In this document: positions 37,045 through 47,173 of the stretch, piece after piece
How positions within the stretch are numbered: position 1 is the stretch's first letter
Layout: every line of letters starts with the position of its first letter
Assembly (NCBI RefSeq): GCF_004138105.1
Contig: NZ_RXHQ01000001.1
Location: 172,976-236,975, forward strand
Length of the DNA: 64,000 nucleotides
Reading direction: 5' to 3'
From: Xylanivirga thermophila
GTDB lineage: Bacteria; Bacillota; Clostridia; Caldicoprobacterales; Xylanivirgaceae
Notes under the pieces: generated by a model
Seen by the model: only the letters and a program-made list of their open reading frames with translations
The model's database searches: none
Told to the model about the DNA's origin: nothing
Made by a program: the position numbers and the translations under genes

Positions 37045-38907
37045 ATGGCTACAAAAGAATTTAAAGCAGAGTCTAAAAGATTGCTTGATTTGATGATCAA
37101 TTCAATTTATACAAATAAAGAAATTTTTTTGAGAGAGCTCATATCAAATGCAAGTGATGCTATTGACAAGAGCTATTACCGCTCCCTTGTAGATAAAAAT
37201 ATTACTTTTAATAAGGATGATTTTTATATTAGGATCACTCCAGACAAGGAAAAAAGAATCCTTACTATAAGCGATACAGGCATAGGTATGACAAAAGAAG
37301 AACTGGAAAACAATCTTGGTACCATTGCAAAGAGTGGGTCCCTTGCATTTAAAAACGAGAATGAAATGAAAGACGGAGTAGATATTATAGGACAGTTTGG
37401 AGTTGGTTTTTATTCTGCATTTATGGTAGCGGATTTAGTAACTGTAAAGAGCCGTGCCATAGATTCTGATAAGGCATATAAATGGGAATCAAGTGGTCCA
37501 GAAGGCTATGATATTGAGGTTTGTGAAAAAGAGACTGTAGGAACGGATGTTATATTAAGGATTAAAGAAAATACTGAAGATGAGAATTATGATGATTTTT
37601 TGGATGAATATAGGATAAGATCATTGGTAAAGAAATATTCTGATTTTATAAAATATCCAATAAAAATGATTGTAAAGAAAAGTAGGTTAAAAGAGGGCAG
37701 CGAGGATGAGTATGAAGACTATTTCGAAGATGAGATTTTAAACAGCATGGTGCCAATTTGGCGAAAGAACAAAAATGAATTAAAGCCAGAGGATTATGAT
37801 CAGTTCTATATGGACAAACACTTTGGCTATGAAAAACCGTTGAAAGTAATACATACAAAGGTAGAAGGGGTGGTAAGCTATAATGCCATACTCTTTATTC
37901 CTTCTAGAGCACCCTATGATTTTTATACAAAGGAATTTCAAAAGGGACTTGAACTTTACTCAAATGGTGTGTTGATAATGGAGAAATGTGCCGATCTACT
38001 TCCTGACTATTTTGGTTTTGTACAAGGCTTAGTGGATTCTGCTGACCTCTCTCTCAATATTTCAAGGGAGCTTTTGCAGCATGATAGGCAGCTTAGATTT
38101 ATTGCAAAGAAAATAAATGATAAGATCAAGAAAGAGCTTTTATCCATGCTTAAGGATGAACGGGAAAAGTATGTGGAATTCTATGGGAATTTTGGTAGAC
38201 AGCTTAAATATGGAATTTATTCTGATTTTGGAACGCATAAGGAAGAATTGCAAGATTTGTTGATGTTCTATTCTTCTACGGAGAAAAAGCTTGTAAGCCT
38301 CGATGAATATGTTTCCCGTATGAAAGAGGATCAAAAACATATATATTATGCTACGGGTGAAAGTATAGAAAAGATTGAAAAATTACCACAGACGGAAATG
38401 ATAAAGGATAAGGGCTTCGAGATATTATACTTTACAGATGATATCGATGAATTTGCAATCAAGATGCTTATGAATTATAAGGATAAGGAATTTAAGTCCG
38501 TTTCCAGTGGAGATTTAGATTTTGATACTGATAGCAAAAATACCGATGAAAACAAGGATATATTTGATTTTATGAAGGAGGCCTTAAATGGTAAGGTTAA
38601 GGAAGTTAGGGCTTCAAAACGCTTAAAGACCCATCCCGTTTGTCTTGCAAATGAGGGAGAGGTATCCATCGAGATGGAGAAGGTACTTAATATGATGCCA
38701 GATAATCCAAATATCAAGGCAGATAAAATATTAGAAATAAATACGAATCATGAAATGTTTGATGCCATAAAGAAGGCTTTTTCAGAGGATAAGGATAAAC
38801 TAAAGATGTATGCAAACCTTTTATATAATCAGGCATTATTAATTGAAGGGCTTCCCATAGATGATCCTGTACAATTTGCAAATGATGTATGCAGTTTAAT
38901 TAAATAG
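37045..38907 (+). CDS. htpG: Hsp90 chaperone HtpG
   Basis: ATP-dependent cytosolic chaperone. The 620-residue length fits bacterial Hsp90. The GHKL ATPase domain shows [36 protein letters not shown] and [15 protein letters not shown]; the middle domain includes [24 protein letters not shown] nine bases upstream selects the second ATG at 37045; the first at 37036 abuts that site. The promoter carries a CIRCE element, unlike htpG of Bacillus subtilis, which is not HrcA-regulated. A strong terminator follows, so it is monocistronic. Confidence 0.96.
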   Translation: MATKEFKAESKRLLDLMINSIYTNKEIFLRELISNASDAIDKSYYRSLVDKNITFNKDDFYIRITPDKEKRILTISDTGIGMTKEELENNLGTIAKSGSLAFKNENEMKDGVDIIGQFGVGFYSAFMVADLVTVKSRAIDSDKAYKWESSGPEGYDIEVCEKETVGTDVILRIKENTEDENYDDFLDEYRIRSLVKKYSDFIKYPIKMIVKKSRLKEGSEDEYEDYFEDEILNSMVPIWRKNKNELKPEDYDQFYMDKHFGYEKPLKVIHTKVEGVVSYNAILFIPSRAPYDFYTKEFQKGLELYSNGVLIMEKCADLLPDYFGFVQGLVDSADLSLNISRELLQHDRQLRFIAKKINDKIKKELLSMLKDEREKYVEFYGNFGRQLKYGIYSDFGTHKEELQDLLMFYSSTEKKLVSLDEYVSRMKEDQKHIYYATGESIEKIEKLPQTEMIKDKGFEILYFTDDIDEFAIKMLMNYKDKEFKSVSSGDLDFDTDSKNTDENKDIFDFMKEALNGKVKEVRASKRLKTHPVCLANEGEVSIEMEKVLNMMPDNPNIKADKILEINTNHEMFDAIKKAFSEDKDKLKMYANLLYNQALLIEGLPIDDPVQFANDVCSLIK

Positions 38908-38913
38908 TGTGTT

Positions 38914-38957
38914 AAAAATCATGGGCAATACTTAATTGTATTGCCCATGATTTTTAT
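38914..38957 (+). terminator. Intrinsic terminator of htpG
   Basis: AAAAATCATGGGCAATAC (38914-38931), six-base loop, and its exact complement (38938-38955), 18-bp perfect stem ending in TTTTT. Confidence 0.9.
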
Positions 38958-39034
38958 AATTTAAAGATAAATATGAAGATATATCTTGTATATGTTATAA
39001 TATACTAAAAAATGAAGCGTTTATGGAGGGTGGC

Positions 39035-40183
39035 ATGGAATTTACAAATATAGAATATTTAAAGGATGAAGTGGTAAAGTACAGGCGACAGCTTCATGAG
39101 CATCCAGAGATAGATAATGATGTAGATTATACTAGAGAATACATACTAAAGCACCTAATAAGATGCAATTTTGACAGGATAGAAGTTATAGCCTGCGGTA
39201 TAAAGGCAGTTATGGTGGCAAAAGACCCAGGCTATACATTCGCTTTTCGAGCTGACATGGACGGACTCCCTATAGCTGAAGAGACGAAATTATCATTTGC
39301 TTCTAAATGGGAAGGATATATGCATGCATGTGGACATGACGGGCATATGGCCATGCTTTTAGGATTTGCCAGGTGGCTTGGCGATAATAAAGGGCATTTA
39401 AAGCACAATGTTGTGCTTATATTCCAACCGGCAGAAGAGACAGAAGGTGGGGCACTTAATATGATAGATGGGGGAGTATTGGAAAATCCAGAGGTAGATG
39501 CAATTTTTGGATTTCATATAATGCCCGAGATACCACAAGGGTCTTTTGGTATAAGTCCGGGGACTATTATGGCACAAACCTGTGAATTTGACATAGAGAT
39601 AATGGGTAAAAGTGCCCACGGTGCCATGCCACATAAAGGGGTGGATGCCATACTTGCCACTAGCTTTTTTATATCATCCCTTCAATCTGTCACAAGTAGG
39701 ATGATAGATCCTATGCATAATGCAGTTATAACGGTAGGCAAATTAGAGGCGGGAGATAATCGCAATATATTAGCAGAATATGCAACAATACAGGGTGTTA
39801 TACGTACGTTTTCAGATGCGGACTATAAAAAGATAAAAGATGACATACAAAGTCTTTTGAAGGGAATAGATAGGGGATTTAAAACAGTCAGCAGCTATAA
39901 AGAGGTAGTATATTATCCCCCAGTGCAAAATGATGCTTATTGGACGAATACGATAAAACATATGATAGATGATCATAAAGTAATGGAGATAACGCCTATT
40001 ATGATAGCGGATGATTTTTCCTATTATCAACAAAATGTGCCCGGAGTATATATTTTTTTAGGTAGCAATGATCAGAAAATGGGATATACAATGCCCCTTC
40101 ATAGCAACAAGTTCGATTTTGATGAAAAAATATTGATGGATGGAATAAAATTATGCATAAAAATAGCCTGCTCTGGCTATTGA
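39035..40183 (+). CDS. M20 family amidohydrolase/peptidase
   Basis: A 382-residue zinc hydrolase of the M20D type (HipO/AbgB/N-acyl-amino-acid amidohydrolase). Typical segments are YRRQLHEHPEID near the N-terminus, FRADMDGLPI, HACGHDGHMAMLLG (metal ligands), PAEETEGGALNMI, and the lid domain start GKSAHGAMPHKGVDAI. GGAGGGT precedes the ATG at 39035; the in-frame ATG at 39023 is part of that site. Substrates are N-acyl or amide derivatives of amino acids, not determinable here. No transporter or partner gene lies next to it. Confidence 0.88.
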   Translation: MEFTNIEYLKDEVVKYRRQLHEHPEIDNDVDYTREYILKHLIRCNFDRIEVIACGIKAVMVAKDPGYTFAFRADMDGLPIAEETKLSFASKWEGYMHACGHDGHMAMLLGFARWLGDNKGHLKHNVVLIFQPAEETEGGALNMIDGGVLENPEVDAIFGFHIMPEIPQGSFGISPGTIMAQTCEFDIEIMGKSAHGAMPHKGVDAILATSFFISSLQSVTSRMIDPMHNAVITVGKLEAGDNRNILAEYATIQGVIRTFSDADYKKIKDDIQSLLKGIDRGFKTVSSYKEVVYYPPVQNDAYWTNTIKHMIDDHKVMEITPIMIADDFSYYQQNVPGVYIFLGSNDQKMGYTMPLHSNKFDFDEKILMDGIKLCIKIACSGY

Positions 40184-40214
40184 ATAAAGTACAGAGCTTT
40201 GATTTAAAAATGTA

Positions 40215-40243
40215 TTGAACTTGAAGTTAAAGGCTGTTACAAT
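40215..40243 (+). promoter_or_regulatory. Promoter of the yesL-like gene
   Basis: TTGAAC (40215-40220), 17-base spacer, TACAAT (40238-40243), about 40 bases before the ATG. Confidence 0.6.
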
Positions 40244-40281
40244 GAATTATATAGAATAATCAAAATAGGAAGGGTTTTTTA

Positions 40282-41103
40282 ATGTTTGGTGGATTTTTTG
40301 ATAAGATGTACTATGGTGATCCTCGTAAGCCCGATTTAGATAAAGAGGATGTAAAAAACGTAGGCCGTTTTAAACTGTTCTTTACCGTACTTCAGGTGCG
40401 TTTTTGGAAATTGGTACAGCTTAACCTGATGTATGTACTTTTTTGGATACCTACATTCTTTTTAGTATATACTCAAGCTTTGGTATCCATAAAGCTCCAA
40501 GAACCACTGAGTCTTCTGTTCTTTTTACTGCTTATTCCATGCTTATTACTTACGGGTCCAGCTACAGCTGGGATAACATATGTTATACGTAATTGGGCAA
40601 GGGACGAGCATGCTTGGATATGGAGTGATTTTAAGGACGCCTGGAAGCAAAATTGGAAAGAAAGCCTTATAATAATGCTAATAAATGGTTTAGCTCTTAT
40701 GCTGTTCTATGTAAATATTAGATTTTATAGGGGAATGGTGGCAAAGAGTTTTGGATTTTTAGTGCTCTATTATTTTATCTGGTGCATAGGTATAATCTAT
40801 TCCATGATGAATATGTTTATATTTCCCATGTTGGTTACCTATACGCTAAATGTTAGACAGATACTTAAAAATGCCTTTATATTTACCATGGCAGAACTAC
40901 CTAGGACCCTCGGAATATTTGCAATAGCTGTAGGCATATTTATTGCAACTGTTGAACTTTATACTATTCCAGTATTTATTATAGGATTTACGTTACCTGC
41001 TTTGGTAGTGAATTCGTATACTAATTGGGTTTTTGACAAATATATAAATAAGAGACTGAAACAACAAAATGAAGCTCAAGATGAAGTAGAAGAACTGGAA
41101 TAA
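40282..41103 (+). CDS. DUF624/YesL family membrane protein
   Basis: A 273-residue protein of the DUF624 (YesL) family: N-terminal soluble segment with the family hallmark FKLFFTVLQVRFWKLVQLNLM, then about five membrane segments (for example LLFFLLLIPCLLLTGPATAG), a conserved WARDEHAWIWSDFKDAWKQN loop, and a C-terminal pair. In Bacillus such proteins accompany carbohydrate transporters and regulators; the biochemical role is unknown. AGGAAGGG precedes the ATG. A spore-protein gene follows 23 bases later. Confidence 0.85.
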   Translation: MFGGFFDKMYYGDPRKPDLDKEDVKNVGRFKLFFTVLQVRFWKLVQLNLMYVLFWIPTFFLVYTQALVSIKLQEPLSLLFFLLLIPCLLLTGPATAGITYVIRNWARDEHAWIWSDFKDAWKQNWKESLIIMLINGLALMLFYVNIRFYRGMVAKSFGFLVLYYFIWCIGIIYSMMNMFIFPMLVTYTLNVRQILKNAFIFTMAELPRTLGIFAIAVGIFIATVELYTIPVFIIGFTLPALVVNSYTNWVFDKYINKRLKQQNEAQDEVEELE

Positions 41104-41126
41104 CACAAGATAGAGGAGGAACAGTT

Positions 41127-41294
41127 TTGAAGAAGGCTGTTAAGGTAGATCCAATCAAAATAGAGGTAGCAAAAGAACTTGGATTGTGGGAGAAGGTACA
41201 AAAGGAAGGATGGAGCGGACTTACGGCACAGGAGACGGGGCGCATAGGCGGTTTTATTGGTAAAAGAAAAAAAGCCATGAAAAAGGATAAATAG
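41127..41294 (+). CDS. Small acid-soluble spore protein, alpha/beta (SspF-like) type
   Basis: A 55-residue protein starting MKKAVKVDPIKIEVAKELG and containing the conserved GWSGLTAQETGRIGG segment before a basic tail (KRKKAMKKDK). These are the two DNA-binding helical regions of alpha/beta-type SASPs, which coat spore DNA; IEVAKELG resembles the germination-protease region. The start is TTG with GAGGAGGA seven bases upstream. A strong terminator follows within five bases. It is direct evidence that the organism forms endospores. SspF/SspH-like subfamily assignment is uncertain. Confidence 0.85.
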   Translation: MKKAVKVDPIKIEVAKELGLWEKVQKEGWSGLTAQETGRIGGFIGKRKKAMKKDK

Positions 41295-41298
41295 TATT

Positions 41299-41331
41299 AA
41301 AAAAAGCCTTCTTATAAGAAGGCTTTTTTTA
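41299..41331 (+). terminator. Intrinsic terminator of the SASP gene
   Basis: AAAAAAGCCTTCTTATAAGAAGGCTTTTTT, a near-continuous hairpin with T-run, directly abutting the AGGAGG of the next gene. Confidence 0.9.
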
Positions 41332-41344
41332 GGAGGTGAATACA

Positions 41345-42079
41345 GTGTACAGGAATTTTGCATATGTATATGATAATCTTATGGAAGATTACAATTATCC
41401 GAAGTGGATAAATTACATACGAAAAATATTCGATAGATGTGGCGTAGTACCAAATAATGTAGTGGACCTTGCATGCGGTACTGGAAGTATAACCATAGGC
41501 CTGGCAGATAAAGGTTATGCTATAACAGGTATAGATCAATCGGCAGATATGCTTAATGTGGCAAAACAAAAGGCTAGGGCGAAGGGTTTTGATATACAGT
41601 TTATATGTCAGGATATAAGATATATAATGCTCCACCATCCAGTAGATGCCATAACATGCATGTGTGATGGATTTAATTATATACTGTCCCTTCAAGAGCT
41701 TGAAGAAGCGTTTAAAAATATATACAAATTGCTAAATCCAGGTGGAATATTAATATTTGATATAAGTTCATATTATAAATTATCCAGTATTTTGGGTAGC
41801 AATACTATGGTAGATACTGATAATGAGATAAGCTTTATATGGCAAAACCATTTTGACAAAAGTGATAAGATATGCCAAATGGAGCTTACTTTTTTCGTAG
41901 CTAAAGGAGATCTATATAAAAGGTTTGATGAGGTGCATTTTCAACGGGCTTATACTAGGGAAGAGATAACGGAAGCTATTTATCATGTTGGTTTTGATAG
42001 TGTATCTTGTTATCACCCGTTTACTTTCGATCAAGCCAAAAAGCGGGCGCATCGTTTAGTCTTTGTAGCTCAAAGATAG
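41345..42079 (+). CDS. Class I SAM-dependent methyltransferase
   Basis: A 244-residue methyltransferase. Motif I is VVDLACGTGSITIGLADKG (about 39-57), followed by GIDQSADML (motif II), an IQFICQDIR segment, and ITCMCDGFNYI. GTG at 41345 is chosen because AGGAGG lies eight bases before; the GTG at 41336 overlaps that site. The substrate cannot be inferred; similar proteins in Firmicutes precede or follow hslO but their targets are unknown. It lies 37 bases before hslO and may share its transcript. Confidence 0.85.
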   Translation: MYRNFAYVYDNLMEDYNYPKWINYIRKIFDRCGVVPNNVVDLACGTGSITIGLADKGYAITGIDQSADMLNVAKQKARAKGFDIQFICQDIRYIMLHHPVDAITCMCDGFNYILSLQELEEAFKNIYKLLNPGGILIFDISSYYKLSSILGSNTMVDTDNEISFIWQNHFDKSDKICQMELTFFVAKGDLYKRFDEVHFQRAYTREEITEAIYHVGFDSVSCYHPFTFDQAKKRAHRLVFVAQR

Positions 42080-42116
42080 CCTTAAATAAGAATTTGGTAG
42101 AAAGGATAAATTGACT

Positions 42117-43004
42117 ATGAAAGATTATATAGTGAGGGCAACGGCAGCAGATGGATATATAAGGGCTTTTGCTGCAAATACAACTGTTATGGTAGACAAT
42201 GCACGGAAAATACATGGACTATCTCCGGTGGCATCAGCTGCTTTAGGGCGTACAATGACAGCTACGACCATGATGGCGATAGACTTAAAGGACGATAATG
42301 CAGAAGTCTCCACGATAATAAAAGGAGGAGGGCCAATAGGTAATATAGTTGTAGTAGCAGTGTCAAGTGGAAGAATTAAAGGCTATGTATCAAATCCTAA
42401 ATTGGATTTACCTTTAAAACCTAATGGGAAACTAGATGTATCATCTGCAGTCGGCAAAAATGGTACTATTACTGTTATAAAGGATTATAAATTAAAAGAA
42501 CCATATATAGGCCAGACTAAATTAGTTTCAGGAGAGATAGCAGAAGACATTACATACTATTTTGCAGTTTCGGAGCAAAAGCCGTCGGCAGTTATTTTAG
42601 GGGTATTGGTAGATAAGGATTTCAGCATAGATGGAGCAGGAGGAATAATTTTACAACCTATGCCGGGTGCACCTGATGAGGTTATAGATCATATAGAAAA
42701 CAAGATCTCTTCTGTAGGTTCTATATCCCATAGAATAGCTGAAGGGCAGAAACCGGAGGATATTCTATGGGATATGCTTGGAGATTATGGTTTAAAAATA
42801 AACGATAAGGTTTATCCATATTTCGAATGTGATTGTAACAAAAAACGTTTGGAATCTGTTCTTATAAGCCTTGGTAAGGACGAATTAGAGGATATGATAG
42901 AAAAGGATGGTCTGGCTGAGCTTACTTGCCACTATTGCAATAATAAATATGTGTTTACGAAGGATGAGCTGGAGATATTGCTTAAACAGGCATTGGACAA
43001 ATAG
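42117..43004 (+). CDS. hslO: Redox-regulated chaperone Hsp33
   Basis: A cytosolic holdase activated by oxidation. The 295-residue protein begins MKDYIVRATAADGYIRAFAA and contains VSSGRIKGYVSNPK and the C-terminal zinc-binding switch, FECDCNKKR plus LTCHYCNN, that is C-x-C and C-x2-C. AAAGGAT before the ATG at 42117 supports the start, two codons after an in-frame TTG. It follows a methyltransferase and precedes a TPR gene with its own spacing of 90 bases. Confidence 0.95.
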   Translation: MKDYIVRATAADGYIRAFAANTTVMVDNARKIHGLSPVASAALGRTMTATTMMAIDLKDDNAEVSTIIKGGGPIGNIVVVAVSSGRIKGYVSNPKLDLPLKPNGKLDVSSAVGKNGTITVIKDYKLKEPYIGQTKLVSGEIAEDITYYFAVSEQKPSAVILGVLVDKDFSIDGAGGIILQPMPGAPDEVIDHIENKISSVGSISHRIAEGQKPEDILWDMLGDYGLKINDKVYPYFECDCNKKRLESVLISLGKDELEDMIEKDGLAELTCHYCNNKYVFTKDELEILLKQALDK

Positions 43005-43094
43005 CTTTCCAAAAAATCCTATAAGGTATGGAGCACCAACATATATTGTGTTATAATAATATGTAAATACTATTGGTTTAAATGGGAGATTATT

Positions 43095-44813
43095 ATGGCA
43101 AAAGAATTATTTGCAAGGAATAAAAGTAACGTTATTCCATTCGATCAGGATGGAGAATTTTTTTATAGAAAAGCGTGTAAGTATGTAAAAGATAATAGAT
43201 ATATAGATGCTTTAAATTTTTATCGCAAGGCAGTGGAAAAGGAACCAGAGAATATAGATTATATGTTGGACTTAGCAGAGGTTTTTACAGAGATGACATA
43301 TTTTGACGAATCGAACAAATTGTTGTTTTCCATTTTGGAAAATGATGACTCTGTATCTGACTGCTATTTTGGCTTAGGTTGCAACTTTTTAGGATTGCAG
43401 GAATACGATAAGGCTGAGGAATGTTTTGAAAAATATCTAGATAGGGCGCCTAATGGAGTATACTATGAAGATGCAAAGGAACTTCTGGAGATTTTAAGGG
43501 ATGAGCAATTTTATCTAGATGTTTTTGATGAATTTGAATTTATTGATCCAAAGATATATAAAATGGCGAGCAAGGGCAAGGTATTATTGGATGATGGAGA
43601 ATATGAAAAGGCGGCAAGACAGCTGCAAAAAGTGTTAAAGTTAGATCCAACGCTGGTATTCGCTAAGAATAATCTGGCACTTGCATATTTTTGTATGAGC
43701 AAACTGGATAGGGCTATAGAATTGAGTAAAGAAGTACTGGATGTATTTCCATCTAATGTTCATGCAAACTGCAATATGGCTATATTTTTGCAGGAAAAAG
43801 GAGATAGTGAAGGAAAGCAAAAATATACAAACAGCATTTTAAACCTTCCCACCGATGATGTGGAGGATCTCCATAAGATGGCTGTAACTCTGTGTGAATT
43901 AAAGGAGCATCAGAAAGCTAATATATATCTAAAAATGCTTTTACAGTATAAACCGTATGATGTTAAAATATTACATTATACAGCTGTATCTGCTTTCAAT
44001 TTAAGAAGATTTCGAGAAGCAATGGAGTATTGGGACAAAGTTGATAAATTGTCCCCATACAATACCATAAGCAATTTTTATAAACGCTATACTCAGAATC
44101 TTTTGAGATATAATGGAGAATTTAAGGAATTGCCTTATGGATTTCAAGTACCATATGAAGAAGTAGTTTTTAGGGTAAAAAAGATAAACGAAATATTCAA
44201 TACACCTAAAAGCGAACTAAAAGAAAAATGGGAGAGTAATGACTCTCTAAAGGCTTTACTTATCTGGGGATTGGAGCTCAATGATGACACCATAAAAAGG
44301 GCCATATTAAATACTGTTGCTTCCTTTGGAGATCAGAATGCTGAACGCTTTTTACGGGATTTTATATTGAGACGGGATGAAAACAAAGACTTAAAAAAAG
44401 ATGCTTTGACTATGCTAAAGCAAATAGGGGCAAAGGAACCTTATATTGCATACGTAGATGATAATATAGTAGAGGTAAAGGTAAATATAATAGACATGAG
44501 CCGCATAAAGATACCCAAGGAGCTTCAAAATATTGCGGATTTTACCATAAGTAATATGGAAGATAGATATTCCAGTGGTTATCAGGAACAGATAAAGGAT
44601 TTATGGGTCAAATTTATAAAGGCTCAATATCCGGACAAAGTTCCTAGGATACGGAAAAAAGAGGCATGGGCAGCAGCATTGGAATTATACTATTGTATGA
44701 AAAATGATATAAAGATAAGCAAGGGCGAAATAATTGATTATTATGGAATAAGCTATAAAACCCTTGATACTAACTATAAGAAATTGGTAAATGTATTGGA
44801 AGTACAGGCATGA
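43095..44813 (+). CDS. Tetratricopeptide-repeat protein
   Basis: A 572-residue soluble protein. TPR-like helix pairs are visible at about 20-55 (RYIDALNFYRKAVEKEPENI), 95-125 (LQEYDKAEECFEKYLDRAP), 170-235 (GEYEKAARQLQKVLKLDP and SKLDRAIELSKEVLDVFP) and 260-330. The C-terminal third is helical and not repeat-like (KALLIWGLELNDDTIKRAI; PRIRKKEAWAAALELYY) and ends in a segment resembling a small HTH-like fold. GGGAGA precedes the ATG. It has no membrane or secretion signal. Function is unknown; such proteins act as scaffolds. Confidence 0.8.
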   Translation: MAKELFARNKSNVIPFDQDGEFFYRKACKYVKDNRYIDALNFYRKAVEKEPENIDYMLDLAEVFTEMTYFDESNKLLFSILENDDSVSDCYFGLGCNFLGLQEYDKAEECFEKYLDRAPNGVYYEDAKELLEILRDEQFYLDVFDEFEFIDPKIYKMASKGKVLLDDGEYEKAARQLQKVLKLDPTLVFAKNNLALAYFCMSKLDRAIELSKEVLDVFPSNVHANCNMAIFLQEKGDSEGKQKYTNSILNLPTDDVEDLHKMAVTLCELKEHQKANIYLKMLLQYKPYDVKILHYTAVSAFNLRRFREAMEYWDKVDKLSPYNTISNFYKRYTQNLLRYNGEFKELPYGFQVPYEEVVFRVKKINEIFNTPKSELKEKWESNDSLKALLIWGLELNDDTIKRAILNTVASFGDQNAERFLRDFILRRDENKDLKKDALTMLKQIGAKEPYIAYVDDNIVEVKVNIIDMSRIKIPKELQNIADFTISNMEDRYSSGYQEQIKDLWVKFIKAQYPDKVPRIRKKEAWAAALELYYCMKNDIKISKGEIIDYYGISYKTLDTNYKKLVNVLEVQA

Positions 44814-44820
44814 TAGATAC

Positions 44821-44860
44821 CTCCTTAGAATATGCATTATATTGAGTATATTCTAAGGGG
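44821..44860 (+). promoter_or_regulatory. Hairpin enclosing the ribosome site of the YkvI-like gene
   Basis: CTCCTTAGAATAT (44821-44833) pairs, one mismatch, with ATATTCTAAGGGG (44848-44860). The right arm contains the AAGGGG ribosome site of the TTG-initiated gene at 44869, so folding would hide it. No T-run typical of a terminator follows the stem beyond ATATTTTTT, which could also make it a terminator of the TPR gene. Confidence 0.5.
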
Positions 44861-44868
44861 GATATTTT

Positions 44869-45906
44869 TTGTCTAAGTATAAAGATGAACATAGGGATAT
44901 TTATAAGATTGCATTTACATATGTAGGTACCATAATAGGGGCAGGTTTTGCTTCTGGTCAGGAGATTATGACCTTTTTTAGCATATATGGTAAGTATTCT
45001 ATCTTCGGAATAATATGTGCCTCTATATTATTTATTTGCGTTGGTACTAAAATGCTAATCATAGGAAATAGGCTAAAGGTAAGATCGTTTCACGAATTTA
45101 TTAACTATGTGTTTGGTAAATTATCGACTTTTGTAAACGCATATATGTTTTTTGCATTTCTAGTTATGGGTTGTGCCATGCTAGCTGGAGCAGGGGCTTT
45201 ATTTGTGGAACATAATATACCAGGAGGTTTTTGGGCGGGAGCATTTATAATGGCCATAATAACAATGATAACCGCCATGTTTGGCATGGATGGTATTATA
45301 ACTGCCAATTCATTTATTGTACCTTGTATAATCATATTTAATATTGGAGTATTCATATATGGCGTACTAAATACACACTATCAATATTCGATAGATCTAT
45401 TGCCAGATGCAAAACCATTGGAAGTGATAAACTCAGGTATTTTATATGCATCATATAATATTATAATGAGTATAGGTGTAATTGTTTCGTTAGGCGGGAA
45501 AATCGACGACAGAGATTCATTAAAAAAAGGGGGAATCTTGGGAGGAATAATAATCTTAGTTTTGATATCCATGTTAAATTATTGTGTTTGCATCAATATA
45601 TCCGAGGTAAAAGAGATGCAAATCCCCATATTACATATAGTAAATAAGATGCATCCCATATTTAGCACTGTATATATATTTGTAGTATGGAGTGCAATAT
45701 TTACCACATGTGTAGGCACGTTGTTTTCCATTTGTTCTATAGTAGACAAAGTAATAGATATTCCATGGTCTATAAATGTAATATCTATTACCGGATTGCT
45801 TTTATACTTTTCCCAATTCGGTTTGTCCCTTATAGTGAAACTAATGTATCCCCTATTAGGACTTATAGGATATATATTGATAGGACTTATTATTATTCTA
45901 TCCTAA
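44869..45906 (+). CDS. YkvI-family LeuT-fold membrane protein
   Basis: A 345-residue integral membrane protein with about ten hydrophobic segments. It starts with FTYVGTIIGAGFASGQEIMTFF, the hallmark of YkvI-type putative amino-acid/cation symporters with the LeuT fold. GGSL-like and SLGGKIDDRDSLKKGG segments are also typical. The start is TTG at 44869 with AAGGGGG upstream inside a hairpin. Its stop overlaps the end of the convergent cca gene by 14 bases. The substrate is unknown. Confidence 0.85.
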   Translation: MSKYKDEHRDIYKIAFTYVGTIIGAGFASGQEIMTFFSIYGKYSIFGIICASILFICVGTKMLIIGNRLKVRSFHEFINYVFGKLSTFVNAYMFFAFLVMGCAMLAGAGALFVEHNIPGGFWAGAFIMAIITMITAMFGMDGIITANSFIVPCIIIFNIGVFIYGVLNTHYQYSIDLLPDAKPLEVINSGILYASYNIIMSIGVIVSLGGKIDDRDSLKKGGILGGIIILVLISMLNYCVCINISEVKEMQIPILHIVNKMHPIFSTVYIFVVWSAIFTTCVGTLFSICSIVDKVIDIPWSINVISITGLLLYFSQFGLSLIVKLMYPLLGLIGYILIGLIIILS

Positions 45907-47170
45907 AGGTGTACTTTAGGCGGGAGAGTAGAACTTCTTTGTTATTTAGGGAAGGATCTTTCAGTACCCATTCATGGGCCATGCCCAATGCCTTTCCTAT
46001 ATCTTTTTTATCTTTTTGTCCAATGCCAAGCCTTATTATGTCATGCCCGTCTATGGCTAATTGATAGATAGATAGGGGATCTTTATTTTGCATTATTTCA
46101 TATACAATATATTCTATTTTGTAGAGTTCTAAAAGCCCTTTCTGATACTTAGATGGGTTATTATCCATTAAAATTGCCCGCTTCAAATGTAGCCCTTTTA
46201 TAGTGTTAACTACACCTATTTTAGACATCATTTTTCTAACCTGATAGGCATCTTGATGTTCATCAAGTTCTATAGATGCAAAGCGTAATATGCATATTAC
46301 ATCATTTACCAATTTGTTGCTATAACGTAAATTTCGCATAGTTTTTTTTGCGTAATCCAGTGCTACATCTTTTCGATTTATGATTCCTGTGTATAGGAAG
46401 GCTGCCATTCGTAGAGGAAAATCTGGTGGACAATAGGATATAATACTTGGAGATGGAGAAATATCGTATCCTAAAATTATTTTTGACAGCCCTAATATAT
46501 TAAGTTGACTTATACCTTTTATTACATAAGGTGATATAAGTATCTTATAGAGTTCATCGCCTGTCCTTTCTTTAGGTATATTATTTATTAGTAATTTGTT
46601 TGTGTATATAGATTTCTTGGTATTAATATCAATATCGAAGCCTAGTTGGGAGGCGAAACGTATTGCCCGCATCATTCTCAAAGGATCTTCCTGAAAGCGT
46701 TCATTGGGATTTCCTACTGTTTTTATATTACTATATTTAATATCTTCTATGCCCAAAAATGGATCTACCCACTTTTTTGATGTAAAGGGGTTATATGCCA
46801 TGGCGTTTATAGTAAAATCCCTGCGCGAGAGGTCTGCTTCTATGTTTTCTACAAATTCTATTTGATCAGGATGGCGAAAATCACTGTAATTGCATTCTCC
46901 GCGAAATGTAGTAACCTCTATAGTCATATCATCTACTATGACAGTTATGGTGCCAAATCTTTTGCCAGTTGGGATGGTATTATCAAATATTATTTCTACT
47001 TTTTTAGGCGGGAGGGAGGTAGCAATATCCCAGTCTGTAGGTTTTTTTTCTAATATTACATCCCTTAAGGCACCACCTACTATGTAAGCCTGCCCCCCTG
47101 CGGCCATGATTTTATTTATTATATAAATTATTTGATCTGGTATGTATATATTATTGGGATAATTCTGCAT
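45893..47170 (-). CDS. cca: CCA tRNA nucleotidyltransferase
   Basis: Adds or repairs the CCA end of tRNAs. The 425-residue protein has the class II head with AYIVGGALRDVILEKKPTDWDIATSLPP (catalytic DxD in DWDIA), the RRDFTINAMAYNPF motif and the neck domain with RAIRFASQLGFDIDINT. GAGGAGAGA before the ATG lies in the end of the upstream SpoIID-like gene, so both are probably cotranscribed. Its 3' end overlaps ykvI's 3' end by 14 bases. tRNA genes seen in this window already encode CCA, so repair or processing is the likely role. Confidence 0.93.
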   Translation of the reverse strand: MQNYPNNIYIPDQIIYIINKIMAAGGQAYIVGGALRDVILEKKPTDWDIATSLPPKKVEIIFDNTIPTGKRFGTITVIVDDMTIEVTTFRGECNYSDFRHPDQIEFVENIEADLSRRDFTINAMAYNPFTSKKWVDPFLGIEDIKYSNIKTVGNPNERFQEDPLRMMRAIRFASQLGFDIDINTKKSIYTNKLLINNIPKERTGDELYKILISPYVIKGISQLNILGLSKIILGYDISPSPSIISYCPPDFPLRMAAFLYTGIINRKDVALDYAKKTMRNLRYSNKLVNDVICILRFASIELDEHQDAYQVRKMMSKIGVVNTIKGLHLKRAILMDNNPSKYQKGLLELYKIEYIVYEIMQNKDPLSIYQLAIDGHDIIRLGIGQKDKKDIGKALGMAHEWVLKDPSLNNKEVLLSRLKYTFRIE

Positions 47171-47173
47171 AGT

